In this document: piece after piece, positions 23,501 to 33,224 of the stretch | Numbering within the stretch: position 1 is the stretch's first letter | How the letters are laid out: each line of letters begins with the position of its first letter | NCBI GenBank assembly: GCA_910589415.1 | Contig: OU342637.1 | Location: forward strand, 27,744,162 to 27,808,161 | From: Malachius bipustulatus | Taxonomy: Eukaryota; Arthropoda; Insecta; Coleoptera; Melyridae | Reading direction: 5' to 3' | DNA length: 64,000 nt | Position numbers and translations under genes: made by a program | Notes under the pieces: generated by a model | What the model saw: only the letters and a program-made list of their open reading frames with translations | What the model was told of the DNA's origin: nothing | The model's database searches: none

Positions 23501-24646
23501 CGATTCCACACTAAATTCCTCTTTCAGATTCAGAGAACTTTCAGATTCTTCCACAATCGGTTCTCTTTCACACTACCATCCTTCTAAATATAGTAGATCC
23601 ACTTTTGCACTAATCATATATCTATTCGTTATACATGGCAGAAATGACAAGAGGCGAGAAAATGGCGAATATTGAATAACCTCAATTAATTCCAGAGTCC
23701 AGATCCAGACAGTTCTCCAATATTTCTTGATCACGCATAACACTGCCTCCCTCTTAATTCAGATGGACCAGCATCAATTTGTAACTTTCGGGCGCCCCTG
23801 TGCTGCGGCATCTGAATTATACACCACATCGTTGAGTCGATGATGGTGTATATCCTTTTCGCCTTCACGTTGTATCTTGCCTTCGTTCGATTGCTGACCC
23901 AGCTAGATTTCCTTTCTTGGCAAGATTTTACTTTTTCCTTGGTGTTTATCAGTCTTCGAATGACATAGTTCGTGATCTTGGATGGAGGGCTACTTGGTGA
24001 ACTGTCCCCCCAGTCACAGCAGAGTAGATTAGCCTCTTTTCAAAATTTCACCTGTGGTGAAGTTTGACGTTTGGCCTATCGTCTTCTTTAACAGATGCTC
24101 TGACTATTACTTTTCCTATTTTTTTTTGGCCATAACGCCATTTATATTTCTTTAAAGTAGGCAGAAATTAACTGTGGAAAAGTTCAAGTAATCAAGAGTT
24201 GCAAGTGATAAAATAGTAATCGCTCTTATGGTAATCTTATTCTTCAAAATAATCCCTCCAGGGGTAACGCGCTCAAAAGTTCTCTTGGAGTTAGTATCAG
24301 AAAGTAAGCCAGGAAAAAAATGTTAGGAGAAGTTCGTAAAAAACCGGATTGTTTTGAAACATAAATGGGGCAACCTGTATAAACATAAGTTTAATTAAAC
24401 ATTTCCATTAGTACTTGCTCTAGTAATAGAACTTTCATTCTTTGTTCTTCTTTCTATGGTTACTTTATTAGAAAATCGATATTTACAGCTAGTCGCAATC
24501 ATTTTCATTATACAAACACTTATTATTATCATTCCTTTACATTATGTACACGATTTACGTTGGTCGATGCTTCCAGTCTCGCTTGCATAGTACATACACT
24601 CATATAGTAATAGTATAGAACGAATACCTACTCTTGTTGCAACACA
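23501..24646. other. Spacer and upstream region of Gr exon 8
   Basis: About 23501-24200 is less AT-rich than its neighbours and holds no recognised gene or transposon end; it could be a decayed repeat. About 24510-24646 resembles the 5' flank of Gr exon 7 and is the likely promoter or 5' UTR. Confidence 0.45.
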
Positions 24647-25669
24647 ATGTCTCCAGAAAAAAAGAAAGCGAAAGTAATAAGTTCACCTAGTTGCGAAAAA
24701 ATGGCTTTAACTCCTCTCACAAAAATTTTAACCATCTTAGCCTTATATAAGGAAAAACGAGAATTAACCAAAGAACGCTCACTTATTGCTGACAACTGGT
24801 ACTTTCTTGTTGTAGTTGCCTTTCTATTGATAATAAGTGTGTGGGGTACGACTGGAAAATTTCTTGTGTTGCTGATTGACAGAACGTTCGATAGCATTTA
24901 CTTATTTGATGCAATTATGATGCCAATTTTTTGCTTAATTTCTATCGTCTTAGTTACACTTGCTTCCTCATCGAATAGAAATAACGTCTCCCTTTTCTTT
25001 GAGAATCTCGACTTTGCTGATGGCAAATTAATGAAGAATTATCAAGTTTATATAAAAAGCAGAAAAGTTAACGTGGTTACTCAACTAATTATCTATCACT
25101 TCTCATTTTTATTCTGCGTAAGTTACGATATATATGCCCACAGCGGTGGTGGTAGTGGTGGTGGTGGTGGTGGTGGTGGTGGTTATGGATTAGACAAATA
25201 CAAATTTTTCTTACCAATTTTTTTTCTAAGATATTTGACTGACATTTTTCGCCTGCAGATGTACAATTATGTGCAAGCAATACGATTAAGGATTACTTCC
25301 TTCAACCAAGAAATTATCAAGACATTTCACGAAACTAAAATTGCAGGAAGTGTTACATTATTCGATACACCAAACAAACCTTCATCTTCTATTGGTAAAG
25401 TTGAAGATAGACGAATAAGAGAGATTGACAAAGATAAGTCCTGGCGATCGTTCATATGCACCTATGAACGTATCATTGATTGCATATCCTTAATCACTAA
25501 TAATTTCGGTCCACAAATTCTTGGCTGCTACGTGGTTGATGTTCTCAGTTTAATGGATCCTCTGAATTTATCTGTAGCTCATATTCAGGGTAGATTGATT
25601 TATTTAGTTGATGTCACTTTCTTCAAGGAACTAGTAGTTCTAAATATTTTAAGAGTCACATTCTCCGCG
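24647..25669 (+). CDS. Gustatory receptor, alternative first exon 8
   Basis: A 341-codon intact Gr exon from ATG 24647 (MSPEKKKAK) to the phase-0 donor TCCGCG|GTAAGT at 25670. The start block LTPLTKILTILALYKEKRE is at about residues 24-42, and FGPQILGCYVVDVLSL is near residue 288. It pairs with exon 7 in sequence. Two oddities appear. A glycine-rich stretch (residues about 167-181, nine Gly in one run) interrupts the loop after the third membrane block, where relatives have a few residues. The junction residues are Phe-Ser-Ala rather than Phe-Ser. Predicted joined product is 444 aa, the longest of the set. Confidence 0.85.
25143..25184 (+). repeat. GGT trinucleotide repeat coding poly-Gly in Gr exon 8
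   Basis: An in-frame (GGT)n tract with one AGT and one A-containing unit, coding GGGSGGGGGGGGG. Because the unit is three bases, slippage changes loop length but not frame. Length polymorphism is expected. Confidence 0.9.
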
Positions 25670-26323
25670 GTAAGTATTGCTTTACTATTCTAATGGGAAT
25701 CCGGTAACTCTAGTAATCGATAGATCAATTATTACATCTCGAAGGTCTTAAAATGTAAAGCCATTTCTTCACGTGGCTCCTAAGTTTCGCTTTTCTCTAC
25801 CAGGGTTGCAGCTCACAAGACATGCCAACAGGTTGTAAAAATACTGTTAAGAATGATAATCAAATTTCCTACAGTGACAAGGTCACCGATTCCATCCAGT
25901 GAACAAATTATGTGGTTTACATAATTTGGATCATAGTTAAATCTCATCGTAAATAAGGAGAAGTCTCTCAAAGAATCGTGAATGAATGCAGCAAGACAAG
26001 TACTGGGCAGATGTAACCCTTTTGGTTTGAGCGATAATTGTGGGAGTAGGTTCTGTATTTTTGACAAAAGTAGGTATTGAGAAAGGCAATTGTTTTTTGA
26101 TTCTCATATTATGTAGACCATTTTTTTTTATGGAACCGCTTTGTGGTTCTTTAGCTTTTTCTAAATCAACTCCTCTTGCTCGGGTTTCGAAATTGAACTT
26201 TCCCCAGAGTGTTGCCGCTTTAACTTTTATTTAGCGATCGTATAGTTACTGTACCTATGTAAATAAAAGTTATTTGCACTGTACCTACAACGAAAATGGT
26301 AACCATTTGTGATTCATATATAC
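25670..26323. other. Spacer, no gene assigned
   Basis: A - strand open stretch (26067-25813, 84 codons, hydrophobic towards its end) has no recognised family, and its start and splice context are unconvincing. Nothing else was seen. Confidence 0.4.
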
Positions 26324-26604
26324 AAGTGTCCCAATCTTCTGCAGTCAACGCGCGTTAGCAAAAACCGCCGTGGTAGCTGTTTTTCGGCCTAGTTAAGTTG
26401 TTTGCTTTTCTATAATAAACGCGTCTGAAAGATTATTTGCGTAAAATGTTTTATAATTGGGCAATTTTATCGACTCCAGCTTATCTTGAAATATCATGAT
26501 TTCTCTATCAGCAATTATTAACAGTTTTCTTGTATCGATTGTGAATGTACCAAACACCATACATATGTACCAAAAGTTCTGGCTCCGTTAGTGGTTCATT
26601 CTTT

Positions 26605-27250
26605 TCACCTACATTTGCAGTGATTTTCGATTATTTGTGGCTCTATTACACGAATAACTCGATTGATGTTCTCCTTCAGTGAGTCAATTGTTTGTGGATC
26701 GTTGGAGTAAAAACGGTCCCTACCGTTGTGGCAAAAATCGATTATGTGATACGTTGCTCCATCCTGCTGGAACCAATGCTCGTCAAAATCCAAATCGTCC
26801 AATCGCGGCCACAAAAAATCGGTTAACATATCTTTGCAACGCGTTCCATTGACCGTAACACTGTTACCATCTTCATTTTGAAAAAAACACGGAGCAATGA
26901 TGCCACCACTCCAAAGCCCACTTACCAAGCTGTCACTCTGGCAGGATGCATTAATTTTTTTATAACTACAGATGAATTTCTTAAACCCCAAATCCTACAG
27001 CTCTGTTTATAAACATGTTCTCCAAGATGAGAATAGGCTTCGATTGAAATCGTCAATTTCAAACTCATTTAAAGCCCACATGGAGAAGCGATAACGAAGT
27101 GGATGGTCATTTTCTTGTCCTTTACCTCTTGAGTAAGATGCAACTTACTAATAAGCAAATAGTCCAAGGTCTTTATGCAATATCCTCCTCGGAGAAGTGC
27201 GACTGACATTTAAAGTTGTTGTGCTTTGTGATGAGTTGAGGTTCCTGGGT
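26605..27250 (-). pseudogene. Mariner-family transposase remnant
   Basis: The open part (26991-26605) shows the DDE-fold landmarks VTVNGTRCKDML, FLWPRLDDLD and HWFQQDGATYH, then NDPQTIDSLKENI. These are typical of Tc1/mariner-type transposases found in insects. Reading upstream, - strand stretches to about 27250 hold degenerate equivalents of the LTQEL and NKQNCRIWG region, in different frames. Part of the segment between the catalytic residues (the usual RRG...WPPRSCDLTPLD block) is absent. No functional protein is expected. Confidence 0.75.
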
Positions 27251-27380
27251 TTTGGGCAACAGCAGCAATTCTTTCAGCCGTGCGCACCTGACGAGCACGT
27301 GGATGTACATCAGGCGCTGACGGAGCTTAATTTCGACCAAAAATTATTCTCTATTCAAGCGTGAAAAGATCTATTTCTTA

Positions 27381-27706
27381 AGCCGGCCACTCATTACAAG
27401 GTACCTACTTGTCAAGTACTTGTGAATACTTGACAAGTGCCACTTGATTTGTATGACGATGCGACGTACAACTCGGCTCAACTCGGCTTTACTTGCCAGT
27501 TGAGTTGTCATGCCATTACTTATACTTCCTGATCGTTGTCGGTGAAGTTTCCCAGTCAAAAGTCATTATTTGCAAATGTTTTCAAAACCGTTATTTAGGT
27601 CGCCCGCTCTGCCGCGCGTATGCAAATGTACACGGTTTTAATTTGACTTGCACAAGTACTCCCCAAATAACTTACTTGTCAAGTACCGCCTAGTGAGTAG
27701 CCGGCT
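27381..27706. mobile_element. MITE with TTA target duplication
   Basis: A 326-bp element starting AGCCGGCCACTCATTAC and ending GTGAGTAGCCGGCT (inverted), with TTA directly on both sides (27378-27380, 27707-27709). A three-base T-A-rich duplication fits the PIF/Harbinger superfamily (inference). GTACTTGACAAGT-type palindromic words recur inside. It sits within the older mariner-like element and is therefore younger. Confidence 0.82.
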
Positions 27707-27732
27707 TTACAGCGAAGATTAGACACCACATA

Positions 27733-27834
27733 TATGTCAAAAATGTCAAAAGTGTCAGTGTTGGCAATGAAGAACCCTTTGATGAAGCCCACCCTTAAAA
27801 TCACATAGAAAAACCATTTAGCTCAACAATAATT
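27733..27834 (+). repeat. 102-bp exact direct repeat, copy 1
   Basis: Starts TATGTCAAAAATGTCAAAAG and ends CTCAACAATAATT. I found no difference from 28686-28787, 953 bp downstream. Copy 2 begins exactly at the right terminus of the mariner-like element. Confidence 0.9.
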
Positions 27835-27912
27835 GAAGACTTGAAATAAAAACCGGGCTAAGTGCCAAAATTTAATTTCTTAGATAATCGATTTTTTTAC
27901 TTATGACATTAT

Positions 27913-28557
27913 ACAGGGTGTATTGTAACGTCCGCATAATATTAGCACCACACGATTCTACATCAAAAACAGAACAAAAAAGTCCTCAACAGTTTTTTCT
28001 TGATGTACACAGATTTTAAGATATGGACAATTTACTTAACGTTCTTAAATTTTGCAACACTGGCGCTGGTATAAAAATTAAGATAACTTAGACGTGAAGT
28101 CACCTAACTGGGTATGGTGTGCCGTTGCTATGTGATCGAAAAAAGGTGCAACAAGAATGTCATGCTGCGACGTGTCACTCAATGATGCAATTTTTTACAG
28201 ATTTTTTATTTTTTCAATTTTTTATTCAACAATTAAAACGCGCAGTTGCAATATTGATTGGAAGTATTGGAACTCAGGAAATCAAATAATTCCTAGTTTT
28301 GAAATGTTAATTAAAACCATTTTTACCAAAAAAAAATCTAAAATTTTGGATAATTTGGCTATTTTACTTCTTACTTAAGAATTTTTTAATAATATTAAGC
28401 AATATTTTTGAGTATTAAAAAACTTCAAATTTAAACTACAATGGTCGATAACTTCGTTATTTGAGGTCTAAGAGCTAAACGGTATTAAAACTTTATGTTC
28501 TGTTTTTGATGTAGAATCACGTGGTGCTAATATTATGCGGACGTTACAATACACCCT
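27913..28557. mobile_element. TIR element (TACAGGGTG type)
   Basis: The first ~70 bp (ACAGGGTGTATTGTAACGTC...) and the last ~70 bp (...GACGTTACAATACACCCTGT) are nearly exact inverted repeats, including GTTCTGTTTTTGATGTAGAA. The total is about 645 bp. The interior is AT-rich with one short non-conserved ORF (28157-28378). Non-autonomous. Confidence 0.85.
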
Positions 28558-28685
28558 GTGTTATTGTTACACAGATATGAAAAAATAAGTCAATGAATAA
28601 ATCATTTCTGATAATTCTGGCACATTTTTGAAAAAGTCCATCGTTTGGCCTACAGAGACCGCTTCGAATAAGCTGGGACACCCTG

Positions 28686-28787
28686 TATGTCAAAAATGTC
28701 AAAAGTGTCAGTGTTGGCAATGAAGAACCCTTTGATGAAGCCCACCCTTAAAATCACATAGAAAAACCATTTAGCTCAACAATAATT
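28686..28787 (+). repeat. 102-bp exact direct repeat, copy 2
   Basis: Identical to 27733-27834. After both copies the sequence diverges immediately (CCTCTCATG here, GAAGACTTG after copy 1). Confidence 0.9.
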
Positions 28788-28921
28788 CCTCTCATGTAAA
28801 TTATGCCACATTTTCCTCAATGAAGACGCTGTGAGATTGGTAAAGGTTAGATATTTAAAAAATTTCTTTCCGTCATTGTCAAAATTTTGAGACAATTTGT
28901 TTACTGCATTTTGAATAAATA

Positions 28922-29777
28922 TACAGGGTGGCCAATTAGTGCGACAAAGGTCAATATCTCCTGTACCATTGAAGATAGCGGAAAACTTTTTTCAAGAAAG
29001 TTATTAAGGGTTAAGAGATGCATCTTTTAAAATTATTTTCGACTATACAGGGTGCTCCATAAAGGCGGGACGGTAAAAAGTTCATGTTTTTTAAATGGGA
29101 CGCCCTATATTTTATTGCATTTTCAGATTGTCTGAGAAAATGTAATAACAATAATGTTTATAGTTGCATTTTAAATTGAGTAGGCTATGAGTTATAAACA
29201 AGTGAAAATCGCAATTTTCCAACTTTAAACCCATTTACCACAAAAACGGCCCATAATATCAAAAAACGGCTTACATGTTTACTATCTTAACTTTTTATAA
29301 GGCATCCAATTATGCAGTTGAAATGTTTATACAAGGTGGTGAAAATTATCAGATTTTCCATCACCCTGCATAAACATTTAAACTATACAGTAGGATACCA
29401 GATAAAAATTTAAGATAGGGTCATGTAAGCCGTTTTCTGATATCTTGAGCCGTTTTTGTGGTAAATGGGTTTAAAGTTGGAAAATTGCGATTTTCACTTG
29501 TTTATAACTCATAGCCTACTCAATTTAAAATGCAACTATAAACATTATTGTTATTACATTTTCTCAGACAATCTGAAAATGCAATAAAATATAGGGCGTC
29601 CCATTTAAAAAACATGAACTTTTTACCGTCCCGCCTTTATGGAGCACCCTGTATAGTCGAAAATAATTTTAAAAGATGCATCTCTTAACCCTTAATAACT
29701 TTCTTGGAAAAAGTTTTCCGCTATCTTCAATGGTACAGGAGATATTGACCTTTGTCGCACTAATTGGCCACCCTGTA
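28922..29777. mobile_element. Nested palindromic element (three concentric inverted repeats)
   Basis: The outer ends are TACAGGGTGGCCAATTAGTG and its complement. Directly inside, the same symmetry is bounded by a second terminus, TACAGGGTGCTCCATAAAGG (29046), with its complement near 29652. At the centre a third inverted pair (ACAAGGTGGTGAAAATTATC near 29333 and CATCACCCTGCA near 29360) flanks about 20 bp. The arms run about 410 bp with few differences. No transposase was seen. This is either a true foldback element or a MITE nested exactly within another, then copied as a palindrome. Confidence 0.88.
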
Positions 29778-30187
29778 TATATTTTTTTCGAATTATTTGA
29801 TGCCCCATATTGCCTCGCCTTCTCTTGAAAGTATAGGTACTCTGTATAATGTAGTAATATTTAATTCATTAATTAGGTAATAACTCCAATGGAAAACTCA
29901 TTTACGTTCTATATTAATCAATAGTAAATAAACACTACACCTAGAGGTACATGATATAAATGGTTTCACTATATTGATATAAATTTCCTTTTGAACAGAA
30001 AACAAAGAAACACATAATGTTTAATGTAAAATGCATTAATTAATTTTTCCGTCAATAAATCAAATGGCTTTTCATTAAGAAACAACTACTCTTTGTCATT
30101 CTTTATACCGGCAAACAAACAGGTAAAAATGATTTCAAATAGTAGTCTGAATAAATTATTATCATCAGTGCCCCTACCTGTAAAGAT

Positions 30188-31762
30188 ATGTTCACTTCAT
30201 ATCCTGAAGAAAATTTCCAAAAACCGTTAACAAAAATGCTTCAGATCCTCGGTCTGCATACTTATAAAATGTTTGCAGATGATAATTTTCTAAGTCGTGT
30301 AATTATTCTAATACATATTGGGCTAACTGTAGCGATTTGGACCTTTATTAATGTATGGAGTTTTTTGGGAAAACTTGCAATGAATCCTTCCAACTCTCTC
30401 AGCAGTATATATTTAGAAGAAATTGTAGAAATGCCTTTTGCAACTATTATTTATTTTTATTCTATATTTCAAGCTATGTTTAGGGATATACATTTAAGAA
30501 AATTCCTTAAAGGTAACTATTTTACTTAAAGATACACTCATATTAGTATAAAACAAAGACCTTAGATAATATGTGTAATTTCTAACAATTCATTTTTAGC
30601 TTTATCCCAAATGGACCAATTTTTACAACTAAAACAAAATGATTTTAAAAGAAGGCATTGCATATTCTTATCAGAGCTGGGGGTATTCGTCATGGTTACC
30701 ATACCTTTAAACGTTTTCTCAAATTACTCGAATATAACAGCTTTTGGTATAAAAACACATCAATTCTTCGCACCTCAAATACTTCTAAACTGGTGCATGG
30801 CACTTACTTGGCTGCAGACTTACAATTGCATATTAGCAATCAGGTTCAGGTTGACGATCTTCAACAAGATCTTGAAGAAAACATACACAACTGAAAAATG
30901 GAAACACGAAAACTACAATCGTACGGAAAACTCTTTCCAGAACGTCCAATCCGAATTATTTGAGTTAATGGTTCTTGTAAATAGACATTTCGGTTTACAA
31001 ATAATGGGAATGATCAACTGGCAACTTTTGGTACTGATCAGGACCATCCACCAAGGTTCTATGTTTTTAACTGGGGGTTTCAAAACATTCAAGCCAGTTG
31101 ACTTAACGTATATTCTCGTGTTATTTGTAGCAAGGTTTTTGTATTATTTGGTAAGTTTGTTTTGAGAAAGAGCAATTTTTTTCTATACCTACACTCTACA
31201 CTAACTTAATCATGAATCATTAAGTGAACGCACATGCAGACTTACTTCGGTGCATGGAGACTTTGAATAATTAATTGGTCATGTTGCATATAGACTTTCT
31301 GTAACAGGTAGTGCCTAATGGTTAAAATGATTATCTACCAATGACATCCTTTTAGTGCAACCGTTTGCAATCTTTTAAATTTAGAATTGAGAAAGAAGTT
31401 AAAAAATAATAGTACCCTTATAATCAGTAATTGTTATATCTTTGTTCCAGTGTCTGGATATAATCCTGACAGTTTCATGCGGGCAGACTACTCAAGAAGC
31501 ACGTCACACAGGAACCATCTGCTACAAGCTCCTTCAAGACATACCCGTGCTCCCTACAAATCGTCAAGACAAACTGATCCGAGCCGAATTGCTCCAGCTG
31601 GCCGACCAGGTAGCGAAACGGGATCCTCATTTTAGCGCTGCAGGATTTTTCAATCTTGATAACAGGACCTTGTATGAGCTGTTCGCCTCGGTGATTATGT
31701 ACGTTATCATGCTGCTTCAGTTCGAAGGGGGTAGTACTGCTGAGTATAAACCCAACCATTAG
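30188..31762 (+). CDS. Gustatory receptor, complete downstream isoform (395 aa)
   Basis: A complete Gr in three coding pieces: 30188-30512, intron of 87 bp (AAAG|GTAACT ... TTTTTAG|CT, phase 1); 30600-31150, intron of 300 bp (TTG|GTAAGT ... TTCCAG|TGT, phase 0); and 31451-31762. The start block FQKPLTKMLQILGLH is at residues 10-24, six hydrophobic segments follow, then FGLQIMGMINWQLLVL. The last exon gives TM7 and the tail signature. The internal intron is unique to this copy; the upstream exons are continuous over the same region. It is the nearest partner of the shared exon and may be the founder of the array. Total length fits the family (about 350-450 aa). Confidence 0.88.
31451..31762 (+). 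CDS. Shared Gr C-terminal exon (TM7 and tail)
   Basis: 103 codons plus stop, opening in phase 0 right after a good acceptor (TTTGTTCCAG). The reading CLDIILTVSCGQTTQEARHT completes helix 6 and enters the intracellular loop typical of Gr 3' exons (TGTICYKLL). It ends with FSAAGFFNLDNRTLYELFAS and the TM7 signature MYVIMLLQF, where the usual TYhhhhhQF has Met instead of Thr. It is the only such exon recognised on either strand between 0.9 and 36 kb. Every upstream receptor exon ends in the matching phase. Sharing among isoforms is inferred; its use by the 30188 gene is nearly certain. Confidence 0.9.
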   Translation, partial: CLDIILTVSCGQTTQEARHTGTICYKLLQDIPVLPTNRQDKLIRAELLQLADQVAKRDPHFSAAGFFNLDNRTLYELFASVIMYVIMLLQFEGGSTAEYKPNH

Positions 31763-33224
31763 AGGGAGGGGGTAATTTTATGGAACCTAAAGTTGTGATG
31801 TAAGGAAGGAGAGATGAGAATATCCTAATTGTGTGCTTGCAGAAATATTTACAAATAATAATCACAGATTTCTTGATTGTCTCAAAATAGGTTTTTTTTT
31901 GTGTAATCACCCATTTAAAAAATGTATATATAGGTAGGTATAGACTCGTTATTATGGGCTTGACTTTTTTTAAATTCCAATGTGAACATTTACTTCAAGA
32001 ATCAAAATTTTAATAATTTAGGAAAAAAAAATCAGTTTTAATATAATAATAATAATACTTGTAGTATGTTACTTGTCATTGTTGTCAGCCTCTATCGTTT
32101 CTGATTGCAATTAATAAATAATCCAGTAATTGTATTAGTTGTGTCTTTACTTCATCCCTCATCTCATTTTCGGAAAAACACAACACCTGTAGTCTAAATG
32201 AACCAAAAGTCAAATTTGACAATTACAAAAGACACGTGACAGCTGGTTTGCATGTCAGTTGTCATCATTTTTAAAAGCACAAACTATAAACGAAGTCACA
32301 ATTTTCTTTCACCTAGAAGAATTTTCAGAAGAATATTATGAAAAAATTCAAGGGGAGATTCCTTGTCAAAAATTAACAGCGTTTTTACACCCGTCAAAAT
32401 GCGTAGGTTTTTATAAAATGTTTCAGATTTGAAGAAAGATGGAAGAATAAAATTTCCCGTATTACTTTATCTTATTTATCTACCCAACACCAATACTCTG
32501 TTTCTTCCCTCACCCTCAGAAGTAGTTTCTGCGTTTCAACAATAGCAGAATGGCAGCCAATTGCGAATACTTTGCTAGAGACGCAAATTCTCGAAACAAA
32601 GATAAACACTCGTCGGCCCTTCGGTCTCGGACGCGAATGTGGTTAAGATAATTTTGTAGAAGAAATTTAACTTCTTGTTAAATTCTTCTACATATCTTCT
32701 AGATTAAAATCTAGAAGATAATAGGTGAGATAAAATGTAATAGATAAAAATTCAGGTAATATGCAGGTGAGGCTTGCCGCCCTTAATCCACGGGACCCGC
32801 TTTCATTCACGGCCCCGCCTGACGTTTCACGTCTCTTCTCTACTTGCGCGCATCTAATACTGTTCTGTTGATCAATGTCCCTTATGTCATTTCTGGTCCA
32901 TGATATCCGCAAATCTAATGCGTATTTTCTCTTCTCTTTACAGATTATTGCTTTTGGTATCTGAGACTCACGCATCAGGTGATGTCGTAATCGATAAATC
33001 GCAACAGATCTAAGCTCCGTGAATTTAAACACGAGGTCCTTTCAGAAAAGGTTTTTAACAATTTTTGCTCGAGTAAACAATTTTTATTTTGAAGTTAAAA
33101 TACGCGTAGATAAAGCGTTAAGTAGATAAACGCCATAAATGCGTTACGAGTTTTAATTTCACAAAAATGCACAATGGAAAACTCATTGAGGGTTGCAATT
33201 TGAAACCTCTTCTGAGGGTGAGAG
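31763..33224. other. 3' flank of the Gr locus, with two small hairpins
   Basis: Likely Gr 3' UTR. AATAAA-type signals occur in the AATTAATAAATAATCC stretch (about 32107-32122). Two short hairpins stand side by side at 32657-32690 (TAGAAGAAATTTAAC with its complement) and 32693-32720 (TATCTTCTAGAT palindrome). No gene was recognised; - strand ORFs at 32.7-33.3 kb have no recognisable features. Confidence 0.5.

Larger units (their letters stand above)
26324..28685 (-). mobile_element. Decayed mariner-like (Tc1/mariner) element with nested insertions
   Basis: The left end (TACAAGTGTCCCAATCTT) and right end (AAGCTGGGACACCCTGTA) are imperfect inverted repeats with TA borders. Inside, on the - strand, is a broken transposase with its C-terminal part around 26605-26991. 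The element has been interrupted by a TTA-flanked MITE (27381-27706) and a TACAGGGTG-type TIR element (27913-28557). A 102-bp segment inside it (27733-27834) is an exact copy of the sequence starting at its right border. Confidence 0.6.

Noticed and set aside
25813..26067. Hydrophobic 84-codon - strand ORF, possibly a chemoreceptor piece
   Set aside because: No family motif, doubtful start, no matching exons nearby; left unassigned.
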